The notes under the pieces: generated by a model
The model's input: the letters and a program-made list of their open reading frames with translations, nothing else
Database searches by the model: none
Told to the model about the DNA's origin: nothing
In this document: positions 1 through 10,078 of the stretch, one piece after another
How positions within the stretch are numbered: the first letter of the stretch is position 1
How the letters are laid out: each line of letters opens with the position of its first letter
Made by a program: the position numbers and the translations under genes
Origin: Chitinophagaceae bacterium
GTDB taxonomy: Bacteria > Bacteroidota > Bacteroidia > Chitinophagales > Chitinophagaceae
Direction: 5' to 3'
Assembly (NCBI GenBank): GCA_016699815.1
Contig: CP065012.1
Location: forward strand, 1-64,000
DNA length: 64,000 nt

Positions 1-701
1 CGATCACGCCATTCATGCCGCTATGTTTAAAATTGCAAAACAAAACGACATCAGGTATGTGCTGGGTGGACATAATGTAGTTACCGAAGGGATTTTGCCC
101 TATCACTGGACGTATAAAAAGCATGACTATGTCAATATTAAATCCATACATAAAAAGTATGGTACCGTGCGCTTAAAAACCTATCCTTTCCTCGACAGGC
201 AAATGAAAAGTTTCATAAAAAATTCAGGGCTGGAATTTGTAAACTATTTAAATTGGGTGCCGTATATTAAAGATGATGTAAAATTGCTTTTACAAAAAAA
301 ACTCAACTGGAAAGATTATGGAGGCAAGCATTATGAAAGTATTTGGACCAGGTTTTACCAGGGATATATACTGCCCGTAAAATTTGGTATAGATAAAAGA
401 ACGGCACATTTGTCTGCCTTAATATGTTCCGGGCAAATAACAAGGCAGGCAGCATTGGAGCAAATGAAAGAAAAACCTTACGACCCTGCCATGCAGGAAC
501 CAGGATTTACATTTTGTGCTCAAAAAACTTGGCCTTTCCCGTGAAGAATGGGAAACCATAATGAATACAGCACCTAAAAGCCATAAAGATTTTGATGTGG
601 AAGGCTCGCTTATGCATTATTATCCATTTTTAAAACCAATAAAACCTTTATGGAATTTGGTAAAAAAGATTACCGGTTACAGCTATAAAAACCATGTTTG
701 A
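1..701 (+). pseudogene. N-acetyl sugar amidotransferase (WbpG-like), 5' cut by window, frameshifted
   Basis: This is the C-terminal two thirds of a WbpG-type amidotransferase. The reading frame is open from base 2 and aligns along its length with the intact gene at 11146-12297, including the shared GGKHYESIWTRFYQGYILP stretch. The N-terminal PP-loop half lies outside the window. The frame ends early at 544, and the homologous ending (KKLGLSREEW onward) continues in another frame to 701. Dropping one C at 500/501 restores the expected join, so there is one extra base. The next gene starts 8 bases before the stop. The family works with HisH- and HisF-like partners to amidate an acetamido sugar. 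The shift could be a real mutation or a sequencing error. Confidence 0.8.
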
Positions 702-1725
702 TAGCCCCATAGTATCTCTCATAACCCCGTCCTTTAACCGTGCCGAAATTATTCAGGAAACGGCGGATAGTATTTTCAACCAAACCTATCCGCACTGGGA
801 GTGGGTAATTGTAGATGACGGCAGCGCCGATGATAGCTGGCAAAAATTAGAAAGCTATGCCGCAAAAGATAATAGGGTAAAAATTTTTAAACGAAACCGG
901 CAACCCAAAGGCGCCAATGCCTGCCGCAATATTGCTATAGAAAATTGCACAGGCCAATATCTTGTTTTTTTAGATACCGATGATTTGTTGGCCTCTTTTT
1001 GCCTGGAGCAAAGGGTAAATGCTTTGCTGAAAGATACTGAAGCCGATTTTATTTATTTCCCTACTTTGCTTTTTAAACATAAACCCAATGATTTAAAATT
1101 ATTGTGGAATATAGATAAAGACGAGGATGAAATTAACCGTCTGCTCACTGGCGACCCAATTTGCCAGGGAACCGGCACCATTTGGAAAAAAGAAAGTTTT
1201 GTAAAAATGGGAATGTTTAAAGAAAGCCTCTTGCTTTGGCAGGATATTGAACTGCACCTAAGGGCATTTTTAAGCGGCTGCGTAGCAAAAAAACGTTTTG
1301 ATTTGCCGCCCGATCTCTTTGTGAGAATTTCGGATATAAGCCTTTCCCGTACCGGTTTTCATTCGCTGCCCAAGTTAAACAGCCGTATTGCCGTTTTTAG
1401 TGAAACTGCAGATCAAATGCAGCAAAAAGGTATGGTGGAGAAATACCATAAAGGGTTGCGCTATATGTTTGCCAATATTTTTATTGCTGCCGCTTCCAGC
1501 AATTATTTCAATAAAGCTAATGAGCTGTTGCAAATGCAAAAAAGCTGGAACCTTTTTACCGTAGCTGAGCAAAAAATTTTAAGGCAGTATCAGTTTATCC
1601 GTAAATATAAATTGTACAAAATACAGGTATTACAAAATAAATTGCACAGCGCCATAATGCACATAGTTGGCGCACAGGCCGATACCATTGGCAAAATTCC
1701 TTATCAAAAAGAAATAAAAGTTTAA
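694..1725 (+). CDS. Glycosyltransferase family 2
   Basis: 343 residues with a GT-A fold N-terminus. The nucleotide-sugar binding motif DDGS is at residues 41-44 and the metal-binding DTDD motif at 94-97. The C-terminal 150 residues are basic and lack an obvious membrane segment, so a cytoplasmic or peripheral enzyme is likely. It would add one sugar to a lipid-linked or growing glycan. The start overlaps the upstream amidotransferase remnant by 8 bases, and the epimerase gene follows after 3 bases, which fits one operon. The donor and acceptor sugars cannot be told from sequence. Confidence 0.88.
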   Translation: MFDSPIVSLITPSFNRAEIIQETADSIFNQTYPHWEWVIVDDGSADDSWQKLESYAAKDNRVKIFKRNRQPKGANACRNIAIENCTGQYLVFLDTDDLLASFCLEQRVNALLKDTEADFIYFPTLLFKHKPNDLKLLWNIDKDEDEINRLLTGDPICQGTGTIWKKESFVKMGMFKESLLLWQDIELHLRAFLSGCVAKKRFDLPPDLFVRISDISLSRTGFHSLPKLNSRIAVFSETADQMQQKGMVEKYHKGLRYMFANIFIAAASSNYFNKANELLQMQKSWNLFTVAEQKILRQYQFIRKYKLYKIQVLQNKLHSAIMHIVGAQADTIGKIPYQKEIKV

Positions 1726-1728
1726 TAC

Positions 1729-2736
1729 ATGAATAAAAAGGTTTTGGTTACCGGCGCAGCGGGTTTTATTGGATCGCATGTATGCGACCACCTGGTAAAT
1801 GCAGGCTATAGGGTAATAGCTTTAGACGATTTATCCGGCGGCTTTGAAGATAATGTAAACCCAAAGGCAGCTTTTGTAAAAGGGAGTATTACCGATGCAG
1901 AGTTGGTAAACACACTTTTTGCCAGTCACCAGTTTGAATATGTATTTCATTTGGCGGCTTATGCAGCCGAAGGCCTAAGCCACTTTATCCGCAGGTTCAA
2001 TTATACCAATAACCTCATTGGTAGCATCAACCTTATTAATGCATCCATCAATGCAGGCTCGGTAAAATGTTTTGTGTTTACCTCTTCCATTGCCGTGTAT
2101 GGCAAAAACCAATTGCCCATGACGGAGGATTTAATGCCTGCTGCAGAAGACCCTTATGGTGTTTCTAAACTTGCAGTAGAACTGGATTTAAAAGCGGCAC
2201 ACGAAATGTTTGGCCTCAATTCAATTATTTTCAGGCCGCATAATGTGTATGGCGAAAGACAAAATATTGGCGACCCTTACCGCAATGTGGTGGGCATTTT
2301 TATGAACCAGATAATGCAGGGAAAAAAATTATCTATTTTTGGCGATGGGTTGCAAACCCGGGCATTTAGCCATATTGACGATGTGGCGCCTGTAATTGCC
2401 AACAGTATTGAAATGAAAGAAGCCTATAACGAAATTTTTAATATTGGCGCCGACACACCATACACGGTTAAAGAACTGGCAACAATTGTATGCGAATCTT
2501 TTGGTGTGCCGGAGATGCTGGAGTTTTTAGAAGCACGCAACGAAGTAGTACATGCTTACAGCAACCACCAGAAAGTGCATCAATATTTTGGCCATTTAAT
2601 AAAAAACATACCGCTTAAAGAAGGGATAGAAAAAATGGTAAAAGATGCCAAAGCCAAAGGCCCAAGGCAGGGAGCAAAGTTTAAAAATATTGAAGTAGAA
2701 AAAAATATGCCGCTGGCATGGAAAAAAATACTATAG
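1729..2736 (+). CDS. NAD-dependent epimerase/dehydratase (extended SDR)
   Basis: 335 residues. It has a Rossmann motif GAAGFIGSH at 9-17, a catalytic serine pair at 119-120, and the YGVSK motif with Tyr143 and Lys147, the arrangement of extended SDR sugar-nucleotide enzymes such as UDP-glucose 4-epimerase. It probably interconverts or dehydrates an NDP-sugar used by the neighbouring glycosyltransferases. All catalytic residues are present and the length is normal. Whether it is a 4-epimerase or a dehydratase cannot be decided here. Confidence 0.87.
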   Translation: MNKKVLVTGAAGFIGSHVCDHLVNAGYRVIALDDLSGGFEDNVNPKAAFVKGSITDAELVNTLFASHQFEYVFHLAAYAAEGLSHFIRRFNYTNNLIGSINLINASINAGSVKCFVFTSSIAVYGKNQLPMTEDLMPAAEDPYGVSKLAVELDLKAAHEMFGLNSIIFRPHNVYGERQNIGDPYRNVVGIFMNQIMQGKKLSIFGDGLQTRAFSHIDDVAPVIANSIEMKEAYNEIFNIGADTPYTVKELATIVCESFGVPEMLEFLEARNEVVHAYSNHQKVHQYFGHLIKNIPLKEGIEKMVKDAKAKGPRQGAKFKNIEVEKNMPLAWKKIL

Positions 2737-2748
2737 CTTTTTAAAGAA

Positions 2749-3711
2749 ATGAATTTTCCAACCGTTTCAGTAGTTATGCCGGTAAAAAACGAAGCCTTAA
2801 AAATTAAGGCTTGTATTGAAGGCATACTTGCTCAAACTGTGCCGGTAAATGAAATTATTGTGGTAGATTCCGGCTCTGCAGATGGTACCCTGGAAATATT
2901 GGAATTATTTCCGCAGGTTCAGGTATTCAAAATTCCTTCATCAGAATTTAACCATGGCCTCACCAGGAACTTAGGCGTAAGTATGGCTACAGGTGAGTTT
3001 GTAATTTTAACCGTAGGCGATGCCCAACCTGCAAATGAATTTTGGATTGAAGAATTACTAAAAGGTTTTTTAGATGAAAACGTTGTGGCTGTTTGCGGCC
3101 AGCAAATTGTACCGCATCATAAAGATAAAAACCCGGTGGATTGGTTTCGGCCGGTTTCTCAACCAAAATTAAAAAGATGGCAATATAGCCTGGCAGAATT
3201 TGAAGCACTTGACCCTGCTATGAAAAAAATAGTTTGCAGTTGGGACGATGTAACGGCGATGTACCGGAGAAATATTTTGTCAAAAATCCCTTTTCAAAAA
3301 ACGCCTTATTGCGAAGATGCCATTTGGGCAAGAGAAGCCGTAATGAATGGCCATGCCATTGTGTACAACCCGGCAGCAAGGGTTTACCACTACCATAACG
3401 AAGATGCCGATTTTTCTTTTAAGCGCTGCTTTACCACCATATTTATGCAATACCGGTATTTTGGGTTAATGCCGCAAAAGCCACAAATGCCTTTTTTGGC
3501 AAAACTAAGGATGGTAAAATTGCTTGCAAAATCTCTTTTGCCCAATGTAAATGCAATGCTCAAATGGCACCGATATAATACTCAAAATTTTAACGCAAGA
3601 AAGAATGCATTTTTTGCCTTTATGGAGGCCAGGAAAAAAGGAGAAGACGAACTGGATAATTTGCATACACAGCTTTGCGGAAAACCTCCAGTACCACTGA
3701 AAACTTTATGA
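2749..3711 (+). CDS. Glycosyltransferase family 2 (rhamnosyltransferase-like)
   Basis: 320 residues with the GT-A start VSVVMPVKNE and the motif VDSGSADGT at 39-47, which is common in rhamnosyltransferase-type GT2 enzymes. GDAQP takes the place of the usual DxD near residue 88. The stop overlaps the next glycosyltransferase start as ATGA. It is probably a cytoplasmic enzyme that extends the polysaccharide repeat unit. The sugar specificity is unknown. Confidence 0.87.
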   Translation: MNFPTVSVVMPVKNEALKIKACIEGILAQTVPVNEIIVVDSGSADGTLEILELFPQVQVFKIPSSEFNHGLTRNLGVSMATGEFVILTVGDAQPANEFWIEELLKGFLDENVVAVCGQQIVPHHKDKNPVDWFRPVSQPKLKRWQYSLAEFEALDPAMKKIVCSWDDVTAMYRRNILSKIPFQKTPYCEDAIWAREAVMNGHAIVYNPAARVYHYHNEDADFSFKRCFTTIFMQYRYFGLMPQKPQMPFLAKLRMVKLLAKSLLPNVNAMLKWHRYNTQNFNARKNAFFAFMEARKKGEDELDNLHTQLCGKPPVPLKTL

Positions 3712-4555
3712 ACACAGCTCATCCCATAGTAAGTGTTTTAATGACCGCCTATAACCGTGAAAAATTTTTGGCCGAAGCTATTGAAAGCGTATTGGCATCA
3801 ACGCTCGCCAATTTTGAATTGATAATTGTAGATGATTGCTCTACTGATAGTACCGTAGCAATTGCACAAAGCTATGCCAGCAAAGATGCAAGAATAAAAG
3901 TTTTTGTAAATGAAATAAACCTGGGCGATTACAACAACCGCAACAGGGCAGCATCTTATGCAAATGGAAAATATATTAAATATTGGGACAGTGATGATAT
4001 TATGTATCCGCATTGCCTGCAGGTGATGGTAAGCGCTATGGAAAAATTTCCCGGTGCCGGCTTTGGGTTAATTAAACCGCATTTGCCGCAATACAACAGG
4101 CCTTACCCTTTTTGTATTGATGAGCCTTTTAAAGCTTTTTTTAACGATACTACTTTGTTCAATAATTCCCCGGCTAGGCTATTTTTAGCACCCTTTTTTT
4201 TAAGGAAATGAACGGCTTTAGTGGAATAAGGTATATTGGCGACTACGAATTTTTTCTAAAATCTGCAGCACATACTTCACTGGTAATAATGCCCGCCTTC
4301 CTGGGTTGGGACAGGCAGCATGAAGTGCAGGAGCGCAATTTTGACCGTATTAAATACGAAGCGCTCAGGTATGATGTTTTATTTAAAGCTATTAAAAACA
4401 ACCGTCAATTAACTGTTGCAGAAAAAGAAAAGGGTTTAAAACAGCAAAAGAATTTTTTGGCAGCCCTGCTTTTTAAAGATTTTATAAAATTAAGATGGAA
4501 AAAGGTTTACCAGCAGTTGCCTTTAATTAAGTATTTAAGCTACCGCTTTTCATGA
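3708..4555 (+). pseudogene. Glycosyltransferase family 2, split by frameshift in a T-run
   Basis: The first part (3708-4211) carries a standard GT-A N-terminus with DDCSTDST at 42-49 and DSDD at 94-97. The second part (4208-4555) begins in the middle of the domain at NGFSGIRYIGDYEFFLK, the usual acceptor-side GDYE motif. The break falls in a run of eight T at 4194-4201; nine T would join the frames as one protein of about 280 residues. The start ATG at 3708 overlaps the upstream stop as ATGA. The change could be a true inactivation, slippage in the T-run or a sequencing error. Confidence 0.75.
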
Positions 4556-5767
4556 AAAAGCTAAGGGTATTGGTAATAGGTTCCGAGGTTTCTGATTTTT
4601 TATGCCCAATGTATAAGAAAATGCAGGAGCGTTTCCCCATGGAAATTGAACTAATTGAGCCAAGGGGAGAATGGAGGAACCAGCAGCAAATAAACGAATC
4701 ATTTACTGCACACCATAAAATTCGCTTCGATTTAAAAAAGTTCAGCAAAACAGAAGTACTTAAGGCAATTTTTAAACCGGATTTTTGGATAGGTTATCTC
4801 AAAAGTTTTAATTTAAAGGAGAGCATAAGGTATGCATTACTGCAAGCGCAGTTGCATCCAATTGTGGATAAGGCAGCGGTAATTTGTTTTCATAACCTAA
4901 GTAACCAAATACTTAAATTATTATATTTTATACCCGAAAATAAAAAATTGGTTTTATCGTTTTGGGGCTCGGATCTGTTTCTTAATAATATTGACTATAG
5001 CTATGCCATACAGGCAAAAGCTTTGCAAAGGGCCAGCAGCATCATTGTTCATTCGCCTGAAATGCGTTTAATAGCGTTGGCTAAATTCGGATGGCAATTT
5101 GAAGATAAAATAGTTCCGCTTTTGAGTACTGATTTTTCTGAGGAGCTGCAAAAATATATTGATAACAAGGAAAACTACGCCCTGTTTGTTGCTTCATTTA
5201 AGCAGAAACACAATATCCCCCGAAAACAAAACAATAGTTGTTGTTGGTCATTCTGCACATGATATAGATAACCATTTGTGCATTATACCACAATTAGGAA
5301 AGCTTGATCCTCTTATTAGGGAAGCCTGCTTTTTTATTTTTCCAATGACTTATGGAAATGTGGAAAATTACACAGCCAATGTTATAGCATGTTGTAAAAA
5401 ACATGGTATTCATTTCCTGATTCTTGATGAATTTATGAGCAATACAGATGCTCAAGAATTAAAGTTTGCTTCAGAAATATTGGTTCGTATGTCTAAATGT
5501 GATGCTTTTAGTTTATCGCTCTGTGAAACATTGGCGGCAGGTAATATTGTAATAGCAGCTTCATGGCTACCTTATGGTAATCTGAGGGCATTTGATGTAT
5601 TTTATAAAGAAATAAATGATTTTGAAAACTTGCCAAAGATTTTATCAGAGGTGATTGCCCATAAAGAAAAGTACAGGAATTTAAGTGGGGATAACGGAAA
5701 GAAAATACTGGAATTTTATGATGCTCAAAACAGTATTGAAAAGCTCGCCAAAATATATAGGGCATAA
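4552..5767 (+). pseudogene. Glycosyltransferase (paralog of 5826-7043), frameshifted in a C-run
   Basis: The gene is closely similar along its length to the intact gene just downstream; both start with LVIGSEVSDFLCPMYKKMQ after a few residues. The first frame ends at 5262, and the homologous continuation GHSAHDIDNH is in another frame that runs to 5767. The shift lies in a run of five C at 5217-5221; four C would give a continuous protein of about 404 residues. The two genes are tandem duplicates. The fold suggests a GT-B glycosyltransferase, perhaps related to WecF/GT56, but that is a weak assignment. Confidence 0.72.
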
Positions 5768-5825
5768 TGCTTATGAATTAAATGGGTTGTTGTTTCAAAC
5801 GGGAATGGGTTTGTTTTAAAATTTC

Positions 5826-7043
5826 ATGCAAAAATTAAGGATATTAGTAATTGGCTCCGAGGTTTCTGATTTTTTATGTCCAATGTATAAAAAAATGCAG
5901 AAAGATTACCCTGTGCAAATTGATTTAATTGAGCCGAGGAAGGAATGGAGGAATCAACAGCAAATAAATGAATCCTTTGCAGTGCATCACAAAATAAGCA
6001 CCGAAATAAAATCATTCAGCAAAGCAGCACTGCTGGGAGCTGTATTCAAATTAAAATTTTGGCAATCATTTTTTCATCAATTTAATTTAAGAGAAAGTAT
6101 CAGGAGCGGTGCTGTGCAGGCAAAATTTACGCCACTTATGCAACAGTATGATGTAATTTGCTTTCACTATCTTTCTACGCCGGTTCTTTGGTTGCACCAG
6201 TTTGTGCCTGCAGGCAAAAAAATTATTTACTCATTTTGGGGTTCCGATTTGTTTAGGAATAACTGGTTGTACGATCATGCGTTGCAGTCGGATGCTTTAA
6301 AAAAAGCGCATCATATTATAGTACATTCAATGGAAATGCGCTTGATTGCATTGGCAAAATTTGGCTGGCAGTTAGAAGGCAAAATATCTGCGTTGGTAAG
6401 TACCGATATTGCTAAGGCATTAGAGAAATATACTGGTAATACACATGCAGCAGCAGCAGGTTGCTTAGCTTCTTTTAAGCAAAAACACAATATTCCGCTG
6501 CAGGATACTGTGATTGTAATAGGCCACTCCGCACACGATATAGATAACCACCTGTATATTATACCTCAGCTGGCCACACTGGATAAAGAATATTTAGATC
6601 ATTGTACTTTTGTATTGCCCATGACCTATGGTATTGAAGCAAATTATTTTAGGGAAGTTGAAAAAGCACTTCAAGCCCAAAAAATAAAATATATCATCCT
6701 CTCCAATTTTTTGAACGAAGAAGAAATGCTGGAACTCCGTTATGCATCGGAAATACTGGTAAGGCTCTCAAAATATGATGCATTCAGTTTATCGCTTTGC
6801 GAAACCCTTGCGGCTGGCAATATTGCTATTGTGGCAACCTGGTTGCCTTATGGCGCTTTGCGCTCTTCGGGTGTGTATTATAAAGAGGTAGATGCATTTT
6901 ACAAGCTCCCTGCAATGCTCAAAAAAGTATTGCAGCATAAAAAAGAATACCAGCAGCAGTGCCTGGATAATGGCAAGAAAATTTCCGAACTTTACAGCCA
7001 GCAAAATGCCATTGAAAAACTAGCAAAAATTTATATGTCATGA
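5826..7043 (+). CDS. Glycosyltransferase, GT-B type, possibly WecF-like
   Basis: 405 residues. Recognisable features are the WGSDLF segment in the N-terminal half, GHSAHDIDNH near the domain linker, PMTYG, and DAFSLSLCETLAAGN near the C-terminus, which resembles the donor-binding region of GT4/GT56 enzymes. No membrane segment is evident. It is the intact member of a tandem pair with 4552-5767. The stop overlaps the PIG-L gene as ATGA. Transfer of an amino sugar to a lipid-linked intermediate is an inference from the WecF-like layout. Confidence 0.65.
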   Translation: MQKLRILVIGSEVSDFLCPMYKKMQKDYPVQIDLIEPRKEWRNQQQINESFAVHHKISTEIKSFSKAALLGAVFKLKFWQSFFHQFNLRESIRSGAVQAKFTPLMQQYDVICFHYLSTPVLWLHQFVPAGKKIIYSFWGSDLFRNNWLYDHALQSDALKKAHHIIVHSMEMRLIALAKFGWQLEGKISALVSTDIAKALEKYTGNTHAAAAGCLASFKQKHNIPLQDTVIVIGHSAHDIDNHLYIIPQLATLDKEYLDHCTFVLPMTYGIEANYFREVEKALQAQKIKYIILSNFLNEEEMLELRYASEILVRLSKYDAFSLSLCETLAAGNIAIVATWLPYGALRSSGVYYKEVDAFYKLPAMLKKVLQHKKEYQQQCLDNGKKISELYSQQNAIEKLAKIYMS

Positions 7044-7720
7044 ACAACTGGAAAAAAATATTGGTTGTAGCCGTTCACCCCGATGATGAAACCCTGGGAT
7101 GCGGCGCAACACTGCTTAGACTTGGGCAAATGAATAAAGAACTGCATTGGCTTATACTTACCACTTCTGCAGGCAGTAAAATATTTGGGAAGGAATACGG
7201 TGAAAAAAGAAGACAGGAAATTGAGCAAATAAAAAAACTCTATAGCTTTGCTTCTTGTATAGAACTGCCCAACGAAACAGGTTATATGGAAGGCATGCAA
7301 AAAGTGGAACTGGTGGGGCAAATTATTAAAGTAATACGGCAAATTCAACCCGATACTATTTTTCTGCCCTTTCCCTGGGATGCACATAAAGAACACCAAA
7401 CAGCATTTGATGCTGCTTATTCTGCCAGCAAAGCTTTTCGTAACCCGTATGTAGAAAGGCTTTTTGTAATGGAAACCCTAAGCGAAACCGATTATGCACC
7501 TGTGCCTTTAGTGCCTTCGTTTTCGCCTACGCATTTTGTAAATGTGAGCGGGTTTATAGATAAAAAAGTAGAAGCATTAAATATTTATAAATCCGAAGTT
7601 GGAGCATATCCTTTCCCACGCAGCGAAGTATCGGTACGGTCGCTGGCAAAATACCGTGGCGGACAATCGGGCTTTGAAGATGCCGAAGCATTTATGTGCA
7701 TCAAAGAGCGTTACTTATGA
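7040..7720 (+). CDS. PIG-L family N-acetyl sugar deacetylase
   Basis: 226 residues. The zinc-binding motif HPDDE is at 13-17 and the second histidine motif (DAHKEH) is near residue 115, as in the PIG-L/LmbE family. The family removes acetyl groups from N-acetyl amino sugars. In this locus it would free an amine on a glycan or sugar nucleotide, possibly for later N-acylation by the GNAT protein encoded two genes downstream. Both ends overlap neighbours as ATGA, so it is translationally coupled. Confidence 0.9.
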   Translation: MNNWKKILVVAVHPDDETLGCGATLLRLGQMNKELHWLILTTSAGSKIFGKEYGEKRRQEIEQIKKLYSFASCIELPNETGYMEGMQKVELVGQIIKVIRQIQPDTIFLPFPWDAHKEHQTAFDAAYSASKAFRNPYVERLFVMETLSETDYAPVPLVPSFSPTHFVNVSGFIDKKVEALNIYKSEVGAYPFPRSEVSVRSLAKYRGGQSGFEDAEAFMCIKERYL

Positions 7721-8412
7721 TAACGGCCATTCATCAGCCATCTTATTTTCCCTGGTTGGGATGGATGGACAAGATAAATAAATGCGACCAGTTTATTTTA
7801 ATGGATGAAGTGCAACTCTCAGACAGGGCTTACCAGCACCGCAATTTATTTTTAACCAATACCGGCCAGCAAAAATTTTTAACCATCGGCATCCAAAAAA
7901 AAGGATATTTTTCTAAAAAAATTAATGAGTTGCTCATCAACCAGGATGAACCCTGGCAGGAAAAGCATTTTCGCTTTTTGGAAAATAATTACGGCAAGCA
8001 CCCATTTTACAACGAAATAATGCCCGGTCTGGAATTAATTTTCCGGAAACCTTACGAAAAACTTATTGATGTGTTACTGGATTCTATTAACATCTCCCTT
8101 AGGTTATTAAATATCAGCACACCAGTAATACTGCAAAGCAGTTTAAATTACAATAGGCAAAAACAAAAAAGCGATCTCATCCTTGCCTTGCTTCAAGCAG
8201 TTCACTCAAGCCATTATTTATCAGGCAAGGGTGCCGAAGCCTATATGCAACTGGAAGATTTTGCCCAAAATAATATTAAAGTGGGATTTCAGGAATTTAC
8301 CCATCCTGTATATGAGCAAAAAAACAGCGCCACTTTTATTCCCGGCATTTCCTGCCTCGATTTACTTTTTAATGTAGGCACACAAAAAGCCGCTCAATTA
8401 ATTCATGAATAA
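7717..8412 (+). CDS. WbqC-like family protein
   Basis: 231 residues from the ATG at 7717, which overlaps the PIG-L stop as ATGA; an upstream in-frame ATG at 7696 is less likely. The N-terminus AIHQPSYFPWLGWMDKI and the D-V-Q segment match the WbqC family found in O-antigen and capsule clusters. The biochemical role of the family is not well settled; links to N-acylated or amino-sugar synthesis have been proposed. Its place between a deacetylase and a GNAT acetyltransferase fits that idea. Confidence 0.85.
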   Translation: MITAIHQPSYFPWLGWMDKINKCDQFILMDEVQLSDRAYQHRNLFLTNTGQQKFLTIGIQKKGYFSKKINELLINQDEPWQEKHFRFLENNYGKHPFYNEIMPGLELIFRKPYEKLIDVLLDSINISLRLLNISTPVILQSSLNYNRQKQKSDLILALLQAVHSSHYLSGKGAEAYMQLEDFAQNNIKVGFQEFTHPVYEQKNSATFIPGISCLDLLFNVGTQKAAQLIHE

Positions 8413-8959
8413 TTTTTTTGTTTCAAAACCTATACTGGATACCGAAAGGCTTTGCCTTCGCAATATAAGAGCAGAAGATGCCGAAGATATTTTTGCTTTT
8501 ACCTCTTTGGAGCAAACCGCCGGTTTTTTAAGTTGGTATCCGCACCATTCTATTGATAATACCAGGGAATTTATTAATGCAGTAATTGAAAAAGCAAAAA
8601 AGAGCTTGCCCAATCAATGGGTAATGGAACTTAAGGCGGAGAAAAAAGTAATAGGCATAGCCGGCTTTATAGATTTTAACGAAGAACATAAAAAAGCCGA
8701 GATAGCTTTTGTACAATCGCCGGCTTTTTCGGGCAATGGTTGCATGACCGAAGCCCTGTCTAAAATATTAGATTTTGGGTTTAACCAATGCCTTTTAAAA
8801 AGAATACAGGCAAAGGCCGAAGTGGAAAATACCGCCTCGGTAAAGCTGTTACTACGCATTGGCATGGAAAAAGAAGGCGTTTTAAAAAGTTTTATTTTCC
8901 GCAAAAATGCTTTTAGAGATTATGTAATGCTGGCATCCATTAACAAAAATGTTGAATAG
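8405..8959 (+). CDS. GNAT family N-acetyltransferase (RimJ/RimL type)
   Basis: 184 residues with the RimJ/RimL-type opening LDTERLCLRNI and a C-terminal acetyl-CoA fold that includes NTASVKLLLRIGMEKEG. It transfers acetyl groups to amines. Next to PIG-L and WbqC-like genes it may acetylate a sugar amine rather than a ribosomal protein, but that is inference. It overlaps the previous gene by 8 bases. Confidence 0.87.
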   Translation: MNNFFVSKPILDTERLCLRNIRAEDAEDIFAFTSLEQTAGFLSWYPHHSIDNTREFINAVIEKAKKSLPNQWVMELKAEKKVIGIAGFIDFNEEHKKAEIAFVQSPAFSGNGCMTEALSKILDFGFNQCLLKRIQAKAEVENTASVKLLLRIGMEKEGVLKSFIFRKNAFRDYVMLASINKNVE

Positions 8960-8960
8960 C

Positions 8961-10058
8961 ATGGATAAAAATAATAAACAGCAGCGCATTGATGCTATAA
9001 TGATTGATGACGGCGCAACGCTTATAGATGCTTTACAGCAAATGGACAAAGCCTCATCTAAACTGCTTATTGTAACAAGGGAGCAGAAGTTTTACAGCCT
9101 GGTAAGTATTGGCGATTTGCAGCGGGCTATGATTGCCTACCAGTCGTTTAGTAAAAAAATAAGCGAAATACTAAGGCCAAAAATTGAAGTGGGCCATGTT
9201 GCCGATGATCGTAAATTTTTGCTGGATATAATGCTGCAAAACCGTACCGAGTTTATGCCCTTACTGGATGATAAGGGCAACCTTGCAGAGGTAATTTTTT
9301 GGGATGAAATAGTTGCTCATTCCGTGCATATCAACAATGAACTAAAGGATGTTCCCGTAGTAATAATGGCCGGTGGCAAAGGCAGCAGGCTAAAACCCAT
9401 TACCAATATTATTCCCAAAGCGCTTGTGCCATTGGGCGAAAAGCCCATTATGGAAATAATTGCAGACCAGTTTGTGCGCTGCGGCGTACAGCAATTTTTT
9501 GCATCGGTAAACTATAAAGCCGATTTAATAAAAAAATATTTTGATGAAATCCCCGGTAAAAATTATTCCATTGCTTATACCTCCGAAAACCAGCCGCTGG
9601 GCACCATTGGCAGCATCAGCCTGATGAAAAAAAATATTCGCTCAACTTTTTTTGTAAGCAATTGCGATATATTAATTGACCAGGATTTTTCTGATGTGTA
9701 CCGTTTTCATAAAGCCGGTAGTCATGAGCTTACAGTAATTTCTGCTATAAAGTCGTATCATATACCTTATGGTACTATAGAATTAAATAATAATGGCCTG
9801 TTAAACCAGCTCAAAGAAAAGCCGCAGTTGATGTATTATATTAATACCGGCGTGTATGTACTGGAGCCGCATTTGATAAATGAAGTGCCCGAAAATAGTT
9901 TTTACGATATTACCGACCTCATAGAAAAAATACTTGCACGTGGCGGAAGGGTGGGCGTTTTTCCCGTAAGTGAAAATGCCTGGCTCGATATTGGAGAATG
10001 GAAAGAGTACGATAAGTCATTACAATTATTTAGTACAAGGTTTGCACATTTGATATAA
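8961..10058 (+). CDS. CBS-domain sugar-1-phosphate nucleotidyltransferase
   Basis: 365 residues from the ATG at 8961, placed just after the upstream stop; an ATG at 8949 would overlap. Residues 1 to about 120 form a CBS pair, and the rest is a nucleotidyltransferase with the pyrophosphorylase motif GGKGSRLKP at 138-146 and a second KP in NIIPKALVPLGEKP. It activates a sugar-1-phosphate to an NDP-sugar. This CBS-plus-transferase layout is common in glycan loci with amino or heptose sugars. The CBS part may sense an adenine nucleotide. The exact sugar is unknown. Confidence 0.88.
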   Translation: MDKNNKQQRIDAIMIDDGATLIDALQQMDKASSKLLIVTREQKFYSLVSIGDLQRAMIAYQSFSKKISEILRPKIEVGHVADDRKFLLDIMLQNRTEFMPLLDDKGNLAEVIFWDEIVAHSVHINNELKDVPVVIMAGGKGSRLKPITNIIPKALVPLGEKPIMEIIADQFVRCGVQQFFASVNYKADLIKKYFDEIPGKNYSIAYTSENQPLGTIGSISLMKKNIRSTFFVSNCDILIDQDFSDVYRFHKAGSHELTVISAIKSYHIPYGTIELNNNGLLNQLKEKPQLMYYINTGVYVLEPHLINEVPENSFYDITDLIEKILARGGRVGVFPVSENAWLDIGEWKEYDKSLQLFSTRFAHLI

Positions 10059-10078
10059 ATAGCAAAAAATATTTTTTT

